From contig JAAOMT010000630.1 of NCBI GenBank assembly GCA_016748015.1, positions 243,357 through 307,356 on the forward strand: a DNA stretch of 64,000 nucleotides, read 5' to 3'. The translations under genes were made by a program, and so were the position numbers. Shown here piece by piece: positions 48,364-60,339 of this stretch (within the stretch, counting starts at the first letter, position 1; every line of letters begins with the position of its first letter). The notes under the pieces are model-generated. The model was not told the origin of the DNA. It ran no database searches and saw only the letters and a list, made by a program, of their open reading frames with translations. Source of the stretch: Geosiphon pyriformis. Lineage: Eukaryota; Glomeromycota; Glomeromycetes; Archaeosporales; Geosiphonaceae.

Positions 48364-49481
48364 ATGGATTCCTCTCCTTCACAAACACCTCCTTCCCAAC
48401 GTAAAGTCCCTGCTGGTTCGTCTTCCAATAAGAAGCGCCCTAAAATGCAGAAATCGCTTTCAACTCCCGGAGGTGTGAACGCTAGCTTGACTACGGGCAG
48501 AGGTGGGAGAGGATCAAGAGGAAGCGGACGTGGTGGAGGCAGAGGTAGCCGTGGAGGAACAGGTCGCAAATCATCCAATCCACGAAAATCCTCCCTACAA
48601 ACAACAAGCGTACTCCCAGAACAAGCCTCAGGGTCAAATTCAGCAGCGGCAACTCCTGCTCCCACCATTCCAAGCATACCGTCCACTCCTCGGGATTTTT
48701 CCGTACCGCCTACTCCACGTGGAGAATATTTTGAATTTCAAACGACCACCAGTCCAGAAAATGCTCTCCTCGAAGAAAAAGAAAAGTCCGGAAAGGAGGA
48801 AGCAGATGATGAAGAGGAGGAGCATGATGAGTTCGCTATCGATCTTGATTTACACATGCAGGCACAACTTAAGAGATCCAAAGAAGAGCTAAGGTAGGGA
48901 AAACGTTTTTTAAAAGCTTCTTATTAATATATTAGAAGGAAGAGAAGATGGTCTGGTGGAGAAATGTTCTTGTTCTATAATCGTTTTTTTCATCGGTGAA
49001 GGAATGTCAACATTCCTTTCATAGGGCTTTATTAGAAAATTTTTCTGAAGAACAATTGCAACGATATGAAGTGTATCGACGCTCTTCTTTGAGTAAACCA
49101 AACGTTAAAAGGGTATGTATTTAATTCAAGGTTTCATTGTGGAAACAGCTCAAACTCATATTTATTTCATCAGTTGGTCGGTCAAGTGCTCAATCAACCT
49201 TGTTCACCAACAATGGCATTTGTGATCGCCGGATTTACAAAAGTTTACATTGGGGAGATCATTGAATTAGGTATAATTGTTTCAAAAGTTAGGGCATTTA
49301 ATTTATACCTCAAATTAGAATCTGACTTTTTAGTTCCTTTTTAGCTCGAGAAGTGCAAAAAGATTGGAATCAATCGGGAGCTCTCACTCCAGAACAACTT
49401 CAAGAGGCTAACAGAAGATATAAAAAAGAAAGTGGAATGGTATTAAACCATTATCAAAAACGATTGTTCCGAAATCAATGA
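48364..49481 (+). CDS. TAF11: TFIID subunit TAF11
   Basis: Histone-fold subunit of the general transcription factor TFIID; pairs with TAF13. Four exons: 48364-48893, 49025-49112, 49174-49270, 49345-49481; 283 residues. The N-terminal half is disordered: a Gly/Arg-rich RGG stretch (about residues 46-70), Pro/Ser-rich linker, then an acidic patch (DDEEEEHDEF). The C-terminal histone fold reads LLENFSEEQLQRYEVYRRSS, then CSPTMAFVIAGFTKVYIGEI and GALTPEQLQEANRRYKKE, close to the TAF11 consensus. The RGG stretch is unusual for TAF11 and may bind RNA or be methylated; this is inference. Confidence 0.95.
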
Positions 49482-49706
49482 AGTAGAAAATTTAGACTTT
49501 GGTATTTTGTCTGTTTTATTCTAAAAGAAAATAAAAAGAGCGATAGTCAAGTAATGAAAGAATGCCCGAGTATTCTAGAGCTAAAAAAATATAGAAAACT
49601 AAGGTAGATATGCTGGTCATTAAAGATTTAATATTAAGGCAGAATCGCAGATAGTGTTGATGTGAAAGAATCGCTTGAAGTAATAAGCTTTTTCTCGATC
49701 TAAAGT

Positions 49707-52700
49707 TTACAATCGTTTCAACACAGACCAAGCCCGCGAAGCCCGATTTTCAAATTCTCTTTTTTCACAACTTTCAACTTGATCGTTGTGTTCGTAACCA
49801 AGATCTTCACATTCCTCAGCACCACCCACAAGTTGAGACAGTGCATGGAACTGCTTCATAATTTCACTTCGCGGTTTTGCAATATCATTAAACCCCTCAA
49901 CTTTGGAAAGTCGCCGCATATAAAGCAGCCATTGTTGAACACCTGGTTTCATACGTGTCTCGATGTCTAGAGTTTCAGGTAATTTTATATCCTTTTTATC
50001 CGCCACGAGTTCCTCCATTATTTTCCAGCCAAAAATTCTCGCCTCCAAAACCATCCACCCAACACAGAATTCGGCCAGATCATGAATTTCACGTTCGATT
50101 TTATTAATTTCGTAATCTTTATCATCAGGGAACACAGACACTTCAGGTATAGTTTTCTCCTCTTTATTTCGTCGAGTGATGGCTGCGATGGTTTTTTCGG
50201 CGCATCGAACAGAGGCCTCCACCTTCCCATACATCATCAACGTATAAGAGAACAATCCCAATGCAATCACTTGTTTGTTATTATTAGTATCACTCTTTGG
50301 ATAGTGTTCCTTAAGATAGTTGACGAGTTTTTCGCCTAAAAGATTATTTCCAGTTGAGAAGGCCTTAACTGCACAACCAACCAAAGCGTACCAATGTGTC
50401 AACGAAGTGAAATTTGTAACATTGAGGAGCTCGTCAAAAGAGAAAGACTGGCGATTTTTGGTCTTCTTTTTTCCATGACGCATCGAAATAAAGTTGGAAT
50501 ATGCATCTTTAAGGTGGAACAGGGCTTGGGCATCGGAGATGTGATTAAGTGGGATTGTGCCAGTCACTATATCCTCAAAGGTTTCTTTTGCGACTTTATT
50601 TTTTCGAAGAGCTTGTTCGGCAATCCGATTTACAACCCCTCGCCAAATATTACTTTTTTGATCACAATTCAGTGCAATCTCGAGCCATTTTTCCTCTGAA
50701 TTATTGCGCTCGTTTTGGGCACGCTGCCAAAAATGAGAAGCTAACTTTTCAGCAATAAAATCAATTGATTGGAAACCAATAAATAATTGTATTGCTGCAT
50801 CTGCATAAATACGTGATGTACTAAGGTATGTGGAATTATAGGTAGATTGACAGGTTTCTAAAAGATTAATCGAGCGAAGGCACGTGTATAAAATTGAGAG
50901 TCGAGACACCTTATCATTGCCTTTATTAGGCAAAGACAAAGACTTTTCGTTAGAAACGGAGGTCATTCGATTCCAAACTCTGAATTAAAAACCCCCCCCC
51001 CCCAAAAAAAATTTTTTTTTTAAATGCTCACCGCCACTTAATTCCACTTCCCCTAATCTGCTCCATAGTCCAACTTCAGTAGGTCTGTATTCGATATCAT
51101 GAATGACCGAACGACTAGAAATATCCCATCCAATGAATCTCCTAATGAGAAGCTTGAAGCATTCAGTCAAAATACCGATAATTTGGTTAAATAAATTTGA
51201 GGGAATTGGCGATGCAAGCTTATGAAGCGAACGATAAAGTTCTTTTGCACTCTTATTCTTAGAGGCCAAGACTGAAGCAATAACCTGGGTGGATTTGTAA
51301 CCACAGGATTTATTGTAGAAAAACGAAGGTCTTAATATATAGGTGAAGCACAATAGGAAGGTAAAAATTCGTATAAGGTACCTGTTTATTATAATGGGTA
51401 GGGCAATTCAATTAGGAGTTCGAAAAGAGGAGCATTTGGTAAAAATACAGAGAACAAAATAAGTACCATAGATCGATGGCAAGTGTTCCATCATTTGTAG
51501 AGAAACTATTTTTTAAAGAATTGGGACTCTCTTGTATAACATTATCATTTGAATAGCTCATAGCACGACCCTCATGTTTATGAGGGCCAATAGAGTGATC
51601 CGCACTAACTCCAGAATTTCCATATTCTGATGGTGGTGCAAAGAAGGTAATGCACATGAACAATGCCATCAATGCTCTAGAACCAGTATTTCCATTTGGT
51701 GGAGTGGGAGGATCAAGCGAATTTTCTGAATCTTCCAAGGGAGGACCTGAGCAATAATCACTACCCTCATTGGATGAATGGGAATCGGACTCGTTTTTTG
51801 GGACGGTACGTGTACCCAGGTACGTATTATAAAGTTCAATACCACCAGGTAGTTGTGCAATTATTTTTTTCAAAATTTCATTTTGATCCTTGAATTCTTG
51901 ATTGTTCTTTTTCAAATGAATTATATACTCTGTAGCTTTTCGGAGAATGGTTGCTTTATTCAATTTGGTAGCGGCAGGAATACCATCAACTTCGTCATCC
52001 TCGTCCTCGTCTTTATTGTCTTTACTTTTCAAATGGCATAAAGCGGGTACCACATTCTTAAGATCATTAATGCGATCATTGATATTATTTCGATAACGAC
52101 GTTCAATCGCATTATGGGCAACTTTTTTTTGCTGCTTATTAGGTTGTGATTGCGAATTATTGCTCGGCTGCGATCCCACTGGCTTAAGTCGATTTATAGG
52201 AAGTTTATTGAGAGTACTTATTATTGGAGGGTTCGGTGATTCATCACGTGTTATTGATACAACGGGAAGGTTAGAGAGTTGTAAGACTCGATCTATGGGT
52301 AGAAGGCAAGTCAATGCATAATATGGATTCGTTAAACTGTAGATCAATTTTGAAATTTTCAATAAGAAAAATCAAAGCTTATACCCATTAGCCCATTTTG
52401 TAAATCGGCATTATTCAAACCCGTAAAAAAATTCGAGTTCGAGGGTGAGAGCGTTTGTGTTTGGCCAGGCCACACTCCTTGACCAAAGGTTGAAAAAGCA
52501 GTTGTGTTAAAGTTAGATGGAACTTCGCTCGGTGAACTTGGCAGAAAAATGCCTTGAGTGTCAGTAAGAGGAGTTGTTGAATCTAGACCTAATAAAGGAG
52601 CCCTCAGTGTTTGTACATAAGTATTTACAGCAGAAGTAAGATCAACGGGTTCATCTTTGGTACACTGCTTCTTTTTAGAAGTGATTCCAGCAGGGCTATT

Positions 52701-53309
52701 AATTAAATTTTTGTAAGCATTGGCGTTATTAGATGCCTTGCGCTTTTTAATTTTATATCTATTGTCTTGATTCGCAAAGAGATGGTTTTCGTCAACTGTT
52801 TGACATTTATTTGAAGTCTCTGCTTGTTGAGCCATGGCAGCTGCTATATCCATTTTGTTTGGTAATAATTGATCAAATGAATCATCAAAGCCAGAAAAAT
52901 CATTTAATTCATCCCCGGTTGTGTATGAGTGAGGCGAGTTAATTAATGACTGAGATAAAGCTATTGTATCTAGGGGACTCAACGCAAACAAATCAGGGGC
53001 GAAAAGGGCAGCATGTTCAGGTGAAGAAACTGACTCATTTTCAATTTTCCATTGCAGATTTGAATAGTTCGTAAAATCATTTTGTTGGGAGGAGTTTCCC
53101 AAGTTAGTCGTATTTGCGGCGATTAGTGCTTGTAATTGAGCCTCAAACCCAGCGTTCGTGATGTTGGAAGAAGCGGGACTCGAACTTTCAAGAAGCGAAG
53201 AATTTGTAAGGTTGTCAAAATAGGTTTGGCACATTAAGTCTTGTAGGTCATCGTTTGTGATCGACTGCATTGGGAGTGTGTTGAGTGTAGAATTACTTTC
53301 GTCCATCAT
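49707..53309 (-). CDS. SRE1: SREBP-type membrane-bound bHLH-zip transcription factor (Sre1)
   Basis: ER-anchored sterol/oxygen-responsive factor released by proteolysis. Four exons (complement): 53309-52385, 52292-51467, 51381-51032, 50977-49707; 1,123 residues, phases consistent. Residues 1-310: acidic, Ser/Asn-rich activation region. bHLH from about 366 with AHNAIERRYRNNINDRI; the Tyr in ERRYR is the SREBP hallmark that allows binding to both E-boxes and SREs. A 30-residue acidic loop interrupts the HLH, then a short zipper. TM1 is near 514-527 (ALMALFMCITFF), a luminal loop of about 55 residues follows, and TM2 is near 585-605 (IRIFTFLLCFTYIL). A 500-residue C-terminal domain is present, as in SREBP/Sre1 regulatory tails. 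The last intron carries a 30-base run of C, A and T homopolymers. An upstream in-frame ATG at 53357 is less likely. Confidence 0.93.
50992..51021. repeat. Homopolymer cluster in the last SREBP intron
   Basis: 12 C, 8 A and 10 T in succession (+ strand), all within the intron 50978-51031, close to its acceptor on the coding strand. Confidence 0.95.
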
Positions 53310-54275
53310 GATATTTACAAATTGCGAAAAATTATCCCGTATTTTACAAAATATCAAAGTTTTAAATAGGTTGATTTTAATGTTAAAAATTAATTTTTTG
53401 GCAGGGTAGACATTAAATAATTAGTGAAATCGTTATCATTTGTTGGTTAGAGGAAAAGAGTAGCGGAACTAAGAACCAATCGAAGGTATAGTGCAAGACA
53501 CTTAAAGACTAAAATCACGTGATTTTTCCCCATTTTTGAGGGTAGAATATATATTAGGCGGTTTTATGCTATTTTCCGGGAAAATCACGCAACTTCATGC
53601 TAATTATTGTGATTGTGATTTGTTCTGACTCGTATTTTGGCATTTTTTGTTTGCATGATAATTTAATTTGGGTAATTTGGCTGAAATCTTAAAAATAAAA
53701 TTGGAAAATGTATAGTACTATTTTTTTTGTTAAAATATTATATTTATTTTAATGATTTTAAAATGATTTTATAATTACATACATATATATATTTATATTT
53801 TAATATTTTTAAAAAAATTAAAAAAAAAGCAATTAAATTATTATAAATTAAAGAAAGATGTTTTTTTATGATGTTATAAAAACCAATATTTTTTGCTTTT
53901 GCCAAATTAAGAAATTACATTTATCAACAAAGTGTGGATTTATATATTCAAAAACTAAATATGTCTTATTATAAATACAGCTTATGCATTTTTTATATTT
54001 AAATTTATATTAAAATTACATTAAGCTAAAACAATCCGTTTTCTTGCAAGTCAGTATGAGTCGAAAACGTTTGTGCATTATTAAGGAGAAAGGTATTATT
54101 ATAAACAAATCATTGTTAGAATGACTCACCTAATCAATCATTTGCTCTTTTCACTTAATATAGACTTTGTGTTACCTTTTAAAACCTATCAAAAGGAACA
54201 TGGAACGCAGCCAAAAGAAAATAATTTTTTTCTTGTCTTCTCTTTAAAAATTTCAACAGATCAGCTGGCGACAAG
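53310..54275. other. Divergent intergenic region, SREBP / CBS-PB1 genes
   Basis: 966 bases without a coding signal. It holds the E-box described separately; the right half is an A/T-rich stretch. Confidence 0.7.
53514..53523. promoter_or_regulatory. Palindromic E-box ATCACGTGAT upstream of the SREBP gene
   Basis: ATCACGTGAT lies within AAAATCACGTGATTTTT, 205 bases upstream of the SREBP ATG. ATCACGTGA is the E-box form known to be bound by SREBP. A related half-site AAAATCACGC lies at 53581-53590. Confidence 0.6.
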
Positions 54276-56739
54276 ATGTCCTCCACTACTTATCGAACTC
54301 GAAAATCTTCTCCACAGAGTAGTGGGTTTCCTACCCCGGCACAAAGTCGTGAGACTTCTTCTGAAAGAGGCTCAACTGTAAGTGATACAGCTCGTCAAAG
54401 ACAGTCAAAGAAGGATGAGGTAATTTAGAAACCAACATCCTAAACTATTGACGGTCTTTGGAGTTTTTACCACTGATCTATCTTAGGGTGCTTTGAACTT
54501 ACACTTACAATTTTTTACCAACTTTTCTGTAGGCAATACGCAAAAAAGCCGAACATGACCTCTCAAGCAAAAATAGGCGCTCAAGAAAACCAAGACAATT
54601 ATCTAACAGTCAAAAAATGGATGGAACAGTTGCCGCCTTGCGACCAACTCAAGCTCTTACTGTTCGGGAAAATTTCTTGGTAGAAGAGGCAGCACAGTTC
54701 ATGGCTGCCAAACGTGCCGACTGTGTCCTCGTTATTGACTCTGAAGAACACTTATCGGGTATTTTCACAGCCAAAGATCTGGCTTTTCGTGTAGTGGGTG
54801 ATGGATTAGACGCAAGAACTACCACAGTAGCTAAGATCATGACCAGAGAGCCAAAATGTGTAAAGCTTGATACGTCGGCTACATTTGCTTTAGAGACGAT
54901 GGTTGACCGGGGTTTCAGGCATCTTGTATGCTGAGTATTTATACTATTAGTTCTTGCGATCTTTAATTATTTGACTAATCATTTCTAACAACATCATCAT
55001 ATCATATTTAAAGCCGATTTGTAACGAAGATGGCGATGTTGTTGGTCTGCTTGACATTACGAAATGTTTATATGAAGCTCTTGAAAAAATGGAACGTGCA
55101 TATGGTTCATCAAAAAAGTTATATGATGCACTGGAAGGCGTGGAAAAAGAATGGTCTAATCAACCGGCTCACATAATACAATATCTTGATATTTTACGTG
55201 AAAAGATGTCTTGTCCGGATTTAACAACAGTGTTGGATGAACGATCGGTACCTGTTTTCGTCAGTATTCGTACCTCCGTGAGGGATGCAGCCCGCATGAT
55301 GCGAGAACACCGTACTACAGCTGTTCTAGTAATGGAACATGATGTGATCGCTGGTATCTTCACTAGTAAAGATATTGTATTAAGAGTCATCGCGGCTGGT
55401 CTTGATCCTTCGACTTGCCCTGTGGTCAAAGTAATGACACCACATCCTGACACTGCTTCATCAAATACAAGCATCCTTGATGCTTTAAAAAAGATGTATG
55501 GTAAAGATCATATTTTTATTAAAAAATTAATTTCCGATATGGAGTCGAAAGTTTCTATGCACCTTCTCCTTTCAATAGCAAGTTTTGTGCCCTTTGGTGA
55601 ATTTCTTTTTGCCAAATGATACCATATACAGTCCTTGTTATCCAAGGGGAGAGATAAGAAAATCATTTCAAAATTTTATTTTTAGAGGAAACAAACTTCA
55701 ACAGTGCTTTTCTCACTGAATTCTGAACTGACATATTACACCGCATTTTCATTGTATTAAGAATAGAATTTTGTTTAATGATCGGTGCTAACAATTATCT
55801 TTTTGATCGCTAGACGGTCATTTTCTAAATCTTCCGGTTGTTGATAGCGGTCACATTATGGGAATGGTTGACGTGTTAAAACTAACTTATGCAACCATGG
55901 AACAGGTAAATAAAAGCCCGAAATTCCTTTAATTTTGGGATTATCACTAATGAGTTTACCCTTTTGCTTGTTTACAGATGTATTCCATTCAAGGGCAAGA
56001 TAATCATGAGTCTAGCGCTGGTCCAATGTGGGGACGATTTTGGAATTCTTTGAATAATGAAGATAATGAATCAGCCGTTTCAGATTCTATATCACCCTCA
56101 CAAAGTGCCTCCAATATACCTCCCCCTTCACCAGCCTCTCATATGAGAGGCTCAGGTCACATTTCACCAATCCCCGAAATTCATCCTAGTGAATCTGCAT
56201 CAGCTATTGATGATAGTGGTTCGATGGCATCTTTTGTCAGAGGACATGATGAAAATATGTTCACCTTCAAATTCAAATCACCAGCTGGCAAAACTCATCG
56301 ATTTACCGTCGATTATCATCATCTCTACGACCTGAGAAACCATGTTGCCTCAAAGCTTCCGAAGACGATAAAAGCTTTCACGTTAGCTTACGTAGATGAT
56401 GACAATGATCAGGTTATCATGTCAAGCGATGAAGATGTGATCGACGCCGTGAAAATTGCCCAGCGGCAGGGTCTTTCTCGAGTCTTATTGCATGTTAACG
56501 AAATTGAGGAAAAGAAATCCAGTTCAAAGTCTCGAGGTAGTCGAACACAAAGTGAAGAAGAATATGGGGAAGATGATTCGCAAGACAAGAAAAGTAGGAG
56601 GAAGAGACGAACTAAAAATTTTGAACGTCAAATTCCACCACCGCTGCCAGCTGGAAACGATATTATACTACCTGCGGCGCTCATAACGCTTGGTATCGTC
56701 ATCGTAGGAGTATTTGCTGTAACAAAATTTGTACGCTAA
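54276..56739 (+). CDS. CBS-domain and PB1-domain tail-anchored protein
   Basis: Five exons: 54276-54419, 54533-54925, 55014-55500, 55814-55905, 55978-56739; 625 residues. The polar N-terminus is followed by two CBS pairs: TVRENFLVEEAAQFMAAKRA to KDLAFRVVGDGLD (about residues 75-200), and VSIRTSVRDAARMMREHRTT to KDIVLRVIAAGLD and VKVMTPHPDT (about 245-370). A Ser/Pro linker leads to a PB1 domain (about 464-545, FTFKFKSPAGKTHRFTVDYH and DDDNDQVIMSSDEDVIDAV). Then comes a basic/acidic region and one C-terminal helix (LPAALITLGIVIVGVFAV) ending KFVR, typical of tail anchoring. The same architecture is found in fission yeast Mug70 and relatives. CBS pairs usually sense adenosine nucleotides; PB1 mediates assembly. 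The partner is unknown. Confidence 0.92.
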
Positions 56740-57560
56740 TCTTTTTAAATGGCAGAAATGTCAATATTTTCAGCTTCACAAAAAATCATTTAATCACAAG
56801 TGGGAGATTCAAATCGGTTAGAGTATGTTTTTCTCTAGACTGTAATATTTATCAAACCTTGAGCCGCCCATTTCTTTCCTATTATATATTTTCTGGATCG
56901 CAAAATTTCCCCATTTTATAGATTATGGACATTTTGGAATATTTCGAACCTTTTGCTTTTCAAAAAGTTTTCCTTCCCAAGTTGTTAACGTCAAAGGCGT
57001 CCATTTTCCCTAACATTTATTTATGTTTAGTTTTCAACTATTTTTCTAGGATTATTATCTTTGTATATTTCTTTTTTGTCTTTAGAAGCAGGAATTTTTA
57101 TTTCAAAGAACCCTTCATCTTCGCCAATCGATCCTGACACCACACCATTTATTCATCATCTTTTTTAAATGCATATTGCACCTCTAAGGCTCATAGAATG
57201 GTTGATGATGTTGGGTGGTACAAAAGAAAATTACGAGCTTAATATTTTCAAGAGTAATTAATCACTATATCTAGTTCATCGTTTTTATAAACCAAAATTT
57301 AGCCATTCAATTTTGTTTAATGCCAGTTAGTAAAATGAATTAGCCACTTGTATGTATAACAGAATTTGTTACTCTAAACCAAAGTGAAATGTAAACGTCA
57401 CTCAGTTATGACATTTGTGAAAATATTTCAGACCGCCATAAATAGTCAACACCTTACCAGAAAGGTCCGTGTCTCTAACGCCAAGCAGAAAGAGGATCTC
57501 GAACAAAAGTGGCTCCCCTCTTCTAATTTCTAACACACAAACTTCTCAGCAATAATATCA
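56740..57560. other. 3' flank of the CBS-PB1 gene, no gene seen
   Basis: The open stretch at 56925-57137 has no domain and looks like UTR or spacer. Composition is ordinary for intergenic DNA here. Confidence 0.6.
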
Positions 57561-57584
57561 GTTCGTGCTCTGTTCTAATTCAGG

Positions 57585-57775
57585 TAGATGGAGGACTATT
57601 TCGCACCTCTTGCTGAGTGCGCCTCGGCGGAGTGAGTGCGTTTCAGCGAATTAGCTGAATCGGGGAACTGCCTTAACTTCGCGCTGAGGCAACAATCACC
57701 TGGTCACTTGCTGCCCGCGGGTCGGGGAAGGTGGGCAAGCGGAGGCACTCCATCCACTTACCGCTAATATTTTGC
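57585..57775. other. GC-rich, CpG-containing island of unknown nature
   Basis: About 190 bases are clearly richer in G/C and CG dinucleotides than any other stretch of the window, for example GCGCCTCGGCGG and GCTGCCCGCGGGTCGGGG. Local pairing is possible (CGCC/GGCG; CTTG..CCC with GGGCAAG). A short + frame from the ATG near 57591 is broken by a stop. It could be a structured RNA or part of the adjacent transposase relic; I match it to no known RNA. Confidence 0.45.
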
Positions 57776-57834
57776 TTTTGTGTTTTGTCGTTTCTCTGTT
57801 AAAACGTATTACTTACCACGATGTATTCTCATTA

Positions 57835-58735
57835 TTATTAAGGAGGATGTCAAATCAGTTAGGTCTCTGGCCGTTTTGAAACCCTCAGAAGCAGCTATGG
57901 ATGGGCTTGACGAAATTTGCCTTTAATACCGTAGTCAGGTGGAACAAAAGGCTTTGTGTTATGTTGAAGCAAAATGGCATTACGAAAAAGAAATGGGTGA
58001 AGCTTATGATAGTTTAACAAAAACGTCTTCTTTTTGATAATCTTTTGGCTATCTGGGGGAACAAATGTTTTGTAAAGCTGTTATCCATTTTGGCATGCTC
58101 TTACGAGGTTGTTTAGTTTCGGCTCCTGCTAATATTACTGATAAAAGCATCGATCAGATGCTGACAGCACGAGACGAAATTGTTAAACATAATACATAGG
58201 GACAACAAGGCGCGGCAACACATCATATTTCTTTCTTCACTTGGTATTCCCCTTTAATAGGGTGATTAAAACGGGGTCGATGAGATCGGAAGAATTGTTC
58301 CTCCATCCAAGTATATGGATAACCTGATTTCGAAAAAGTTAAACTAGCTTTCTGCTCAAAACTTAAAAAACACAAGATCCAGGGATTTGACAAAGCAGTC
58401 TCGCACATGCGACGAAGGATTATGCGTCTGCAGTGAAATCCACAGGGTGACGATTGTATTCTTCACTCGCGGGTTGGACCCAATCGTCATCCTGCCGTTT
58501 GAAGTGTCAGACATGAGAAATCGTAAGGGGAAAATACTCTCCTTGGATACATTAACGTGTTGTCATCCAAAATGAGGCTTATAAATTAAAGGTTTGTAGT
58601 TGGTGTGGTAGCATACAAAGCGGGGTTTTAACGGACAGAGATGAAAATGGTGCTCGGGGATCCTTCTCCAGGCATTGCTTGAGGGACATGCAGGAAATAG
58701 TAATCTTACTAAGTAATTCCTAATAATACCCACTA
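57835..58735 (+). pseudogene. Decayed TnpB/Fanzor-like (OrfB) transposase relic
   Basis: At 58566-58730 the + strand frame reads VCSWCGSIQSGVLTDRDENG, then ARGSFSRH. A CX2C pair followed by TDRDENGAR is the zinc-ribbon/RuvC-III end of TnpB, OrfB and eukaryotic Fanzor proteins. Just upstream, in another frame, LTCCHPK could supply the first CX2C-like pair. Further upstream, frames at 57880-58050 (FAFNTVVRWNKRLC, NGITKKKW) resemble the N-terminal region of such proteins. Stops and shifts break the whole region. The C-terminal motif is the main support; the rest is weak. Fanzors are RNA-guided nucleases carried by transposons; this copy is dead. Confidence 0.5.
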
Positions 58736-60339
58736 TTTATATGTTACAATTCATCCGCAATTCTGTAAACTTGAAACTCAAATTGATTAACAAGCTAAAA
58801 TGAAGAAAATATCTTCGCAAAACATTGATTTGTTTAAAATTATAATTTCATTTACCGTATAATAAAAATTGATTTTATCATAAATTGTCTGAATTTTAAT
58901 TTATTTTTAGGTAAAAGGGGTATTTTGGCGAAATTAATAAATTTGTTCAGGGTTGTGATAAAAATGCTCTACTTTCACGTGTCTTATTCTCTCACGCGAA
59001 TTTATTTCGCTAACTTTGCCACAATTTACCTTATTTATCAAAGTGATTTTTTGATTAAAAATATTACCGAGTAAAGTGCTAAAGATAATTAAATTAATTA
59101 ACAAATTTTTGATCATTTGTAATTATATTATTTATTTTATTTATAATTATTGTTAGATTAATTCAATATTACTCAAAAAAATTATGATATTAAAAAAACC
59201 ATTTATATATAAATGATCATAGATTAAATAATTTAAGATTCGTTCATCAGACCATTACGCATTAATTTAAATAAACATTAAAATCTATTTGTAAATTTTT
59301 TTTCTTAATTAAATTTCAAATAATATTTTTAAAAAATATTTCCAAACAATATTTTCAAATTGTTAAATTATTTTTAAAATCAATGATTAATTATTTTATT
59401 TCAAAAAAAAATTTTTTTTTATTTATATACTTTTAATAAATTATAATTAAAATTTGTAAAATAATTAGAAAAAAATTTTTTTTTTTTTAAAAAAAACCCC
59501 ATTAATTTGATTAAATTATTAAGAAATTATTTTTAAATCATTTAACTAATTGTTTAATCACGTAAAAAAATAATATTGCTTTCATTCATTCATTCATTAA
59601 TTATTATCATAATGCTTTCTAAAGAATAACTTTTAATAAAATGACCAATTTTTTTTTAATCAAAAATAGTTTTGATTAAAAAGAGACAGAATTTATAAAA
59701 TTGCCAAAAGTTAATTATAATTTCAAAATTTAAACATTTAACATTCGAAAGAATTCGTTCAAGTTTAATGTAAACATTTTAATAAAAATTATTGTGTAGT
59801 TGATTAAAATTAATATATATTCATTTATATAAAACTCTGGGAGATTTTTTTTTTCTAAGTTATGAATGAGTTTACTAAATTTATATTTCAATCTCACTTT
59901 TCATGAAACGTCAGTTGTCCTATTGTGATAGCATATTAAACATTAGAATAATTTTTTTCACCCAAAAAAAAAAAAAAACAGTATTCGCTCCTTCTTAAAA
60001 GAAAATTTTGTTGATTTACAAATTTTACATTTAGATGGCCTCGATTTGCCATTTTCATTTGTAACTACTCAGAGAATGGTTTACAAAGTTGTAAAATCCC
60101 AAGTTTTCGCTTTTATCAAAAATTTCCCGGAACTACCTTTCGCTTGAATAGTATTTTCTCAAATATTCCGAAATGAGAGATCATATTTAATTATAATTTA
60201 AGAATTTATTAGCGAATGAATCTTTGAGACACGATTTCCAATAAATCCATTTACCATCCTAAAATAATGATCCCAAAGATTAGATTTTTTTAAAAAAACG
60301 GAACCAAATTTTTATAAAAAAAGTTAAAATACCTAGAGA
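58736..60339. other. AT-rich intergenic region, no gene seen
   Basis: 1.6 kb with homopolymers and a short (ATTC)n run near 59583. No conserved frame on either strand. Confidence 0.75.
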
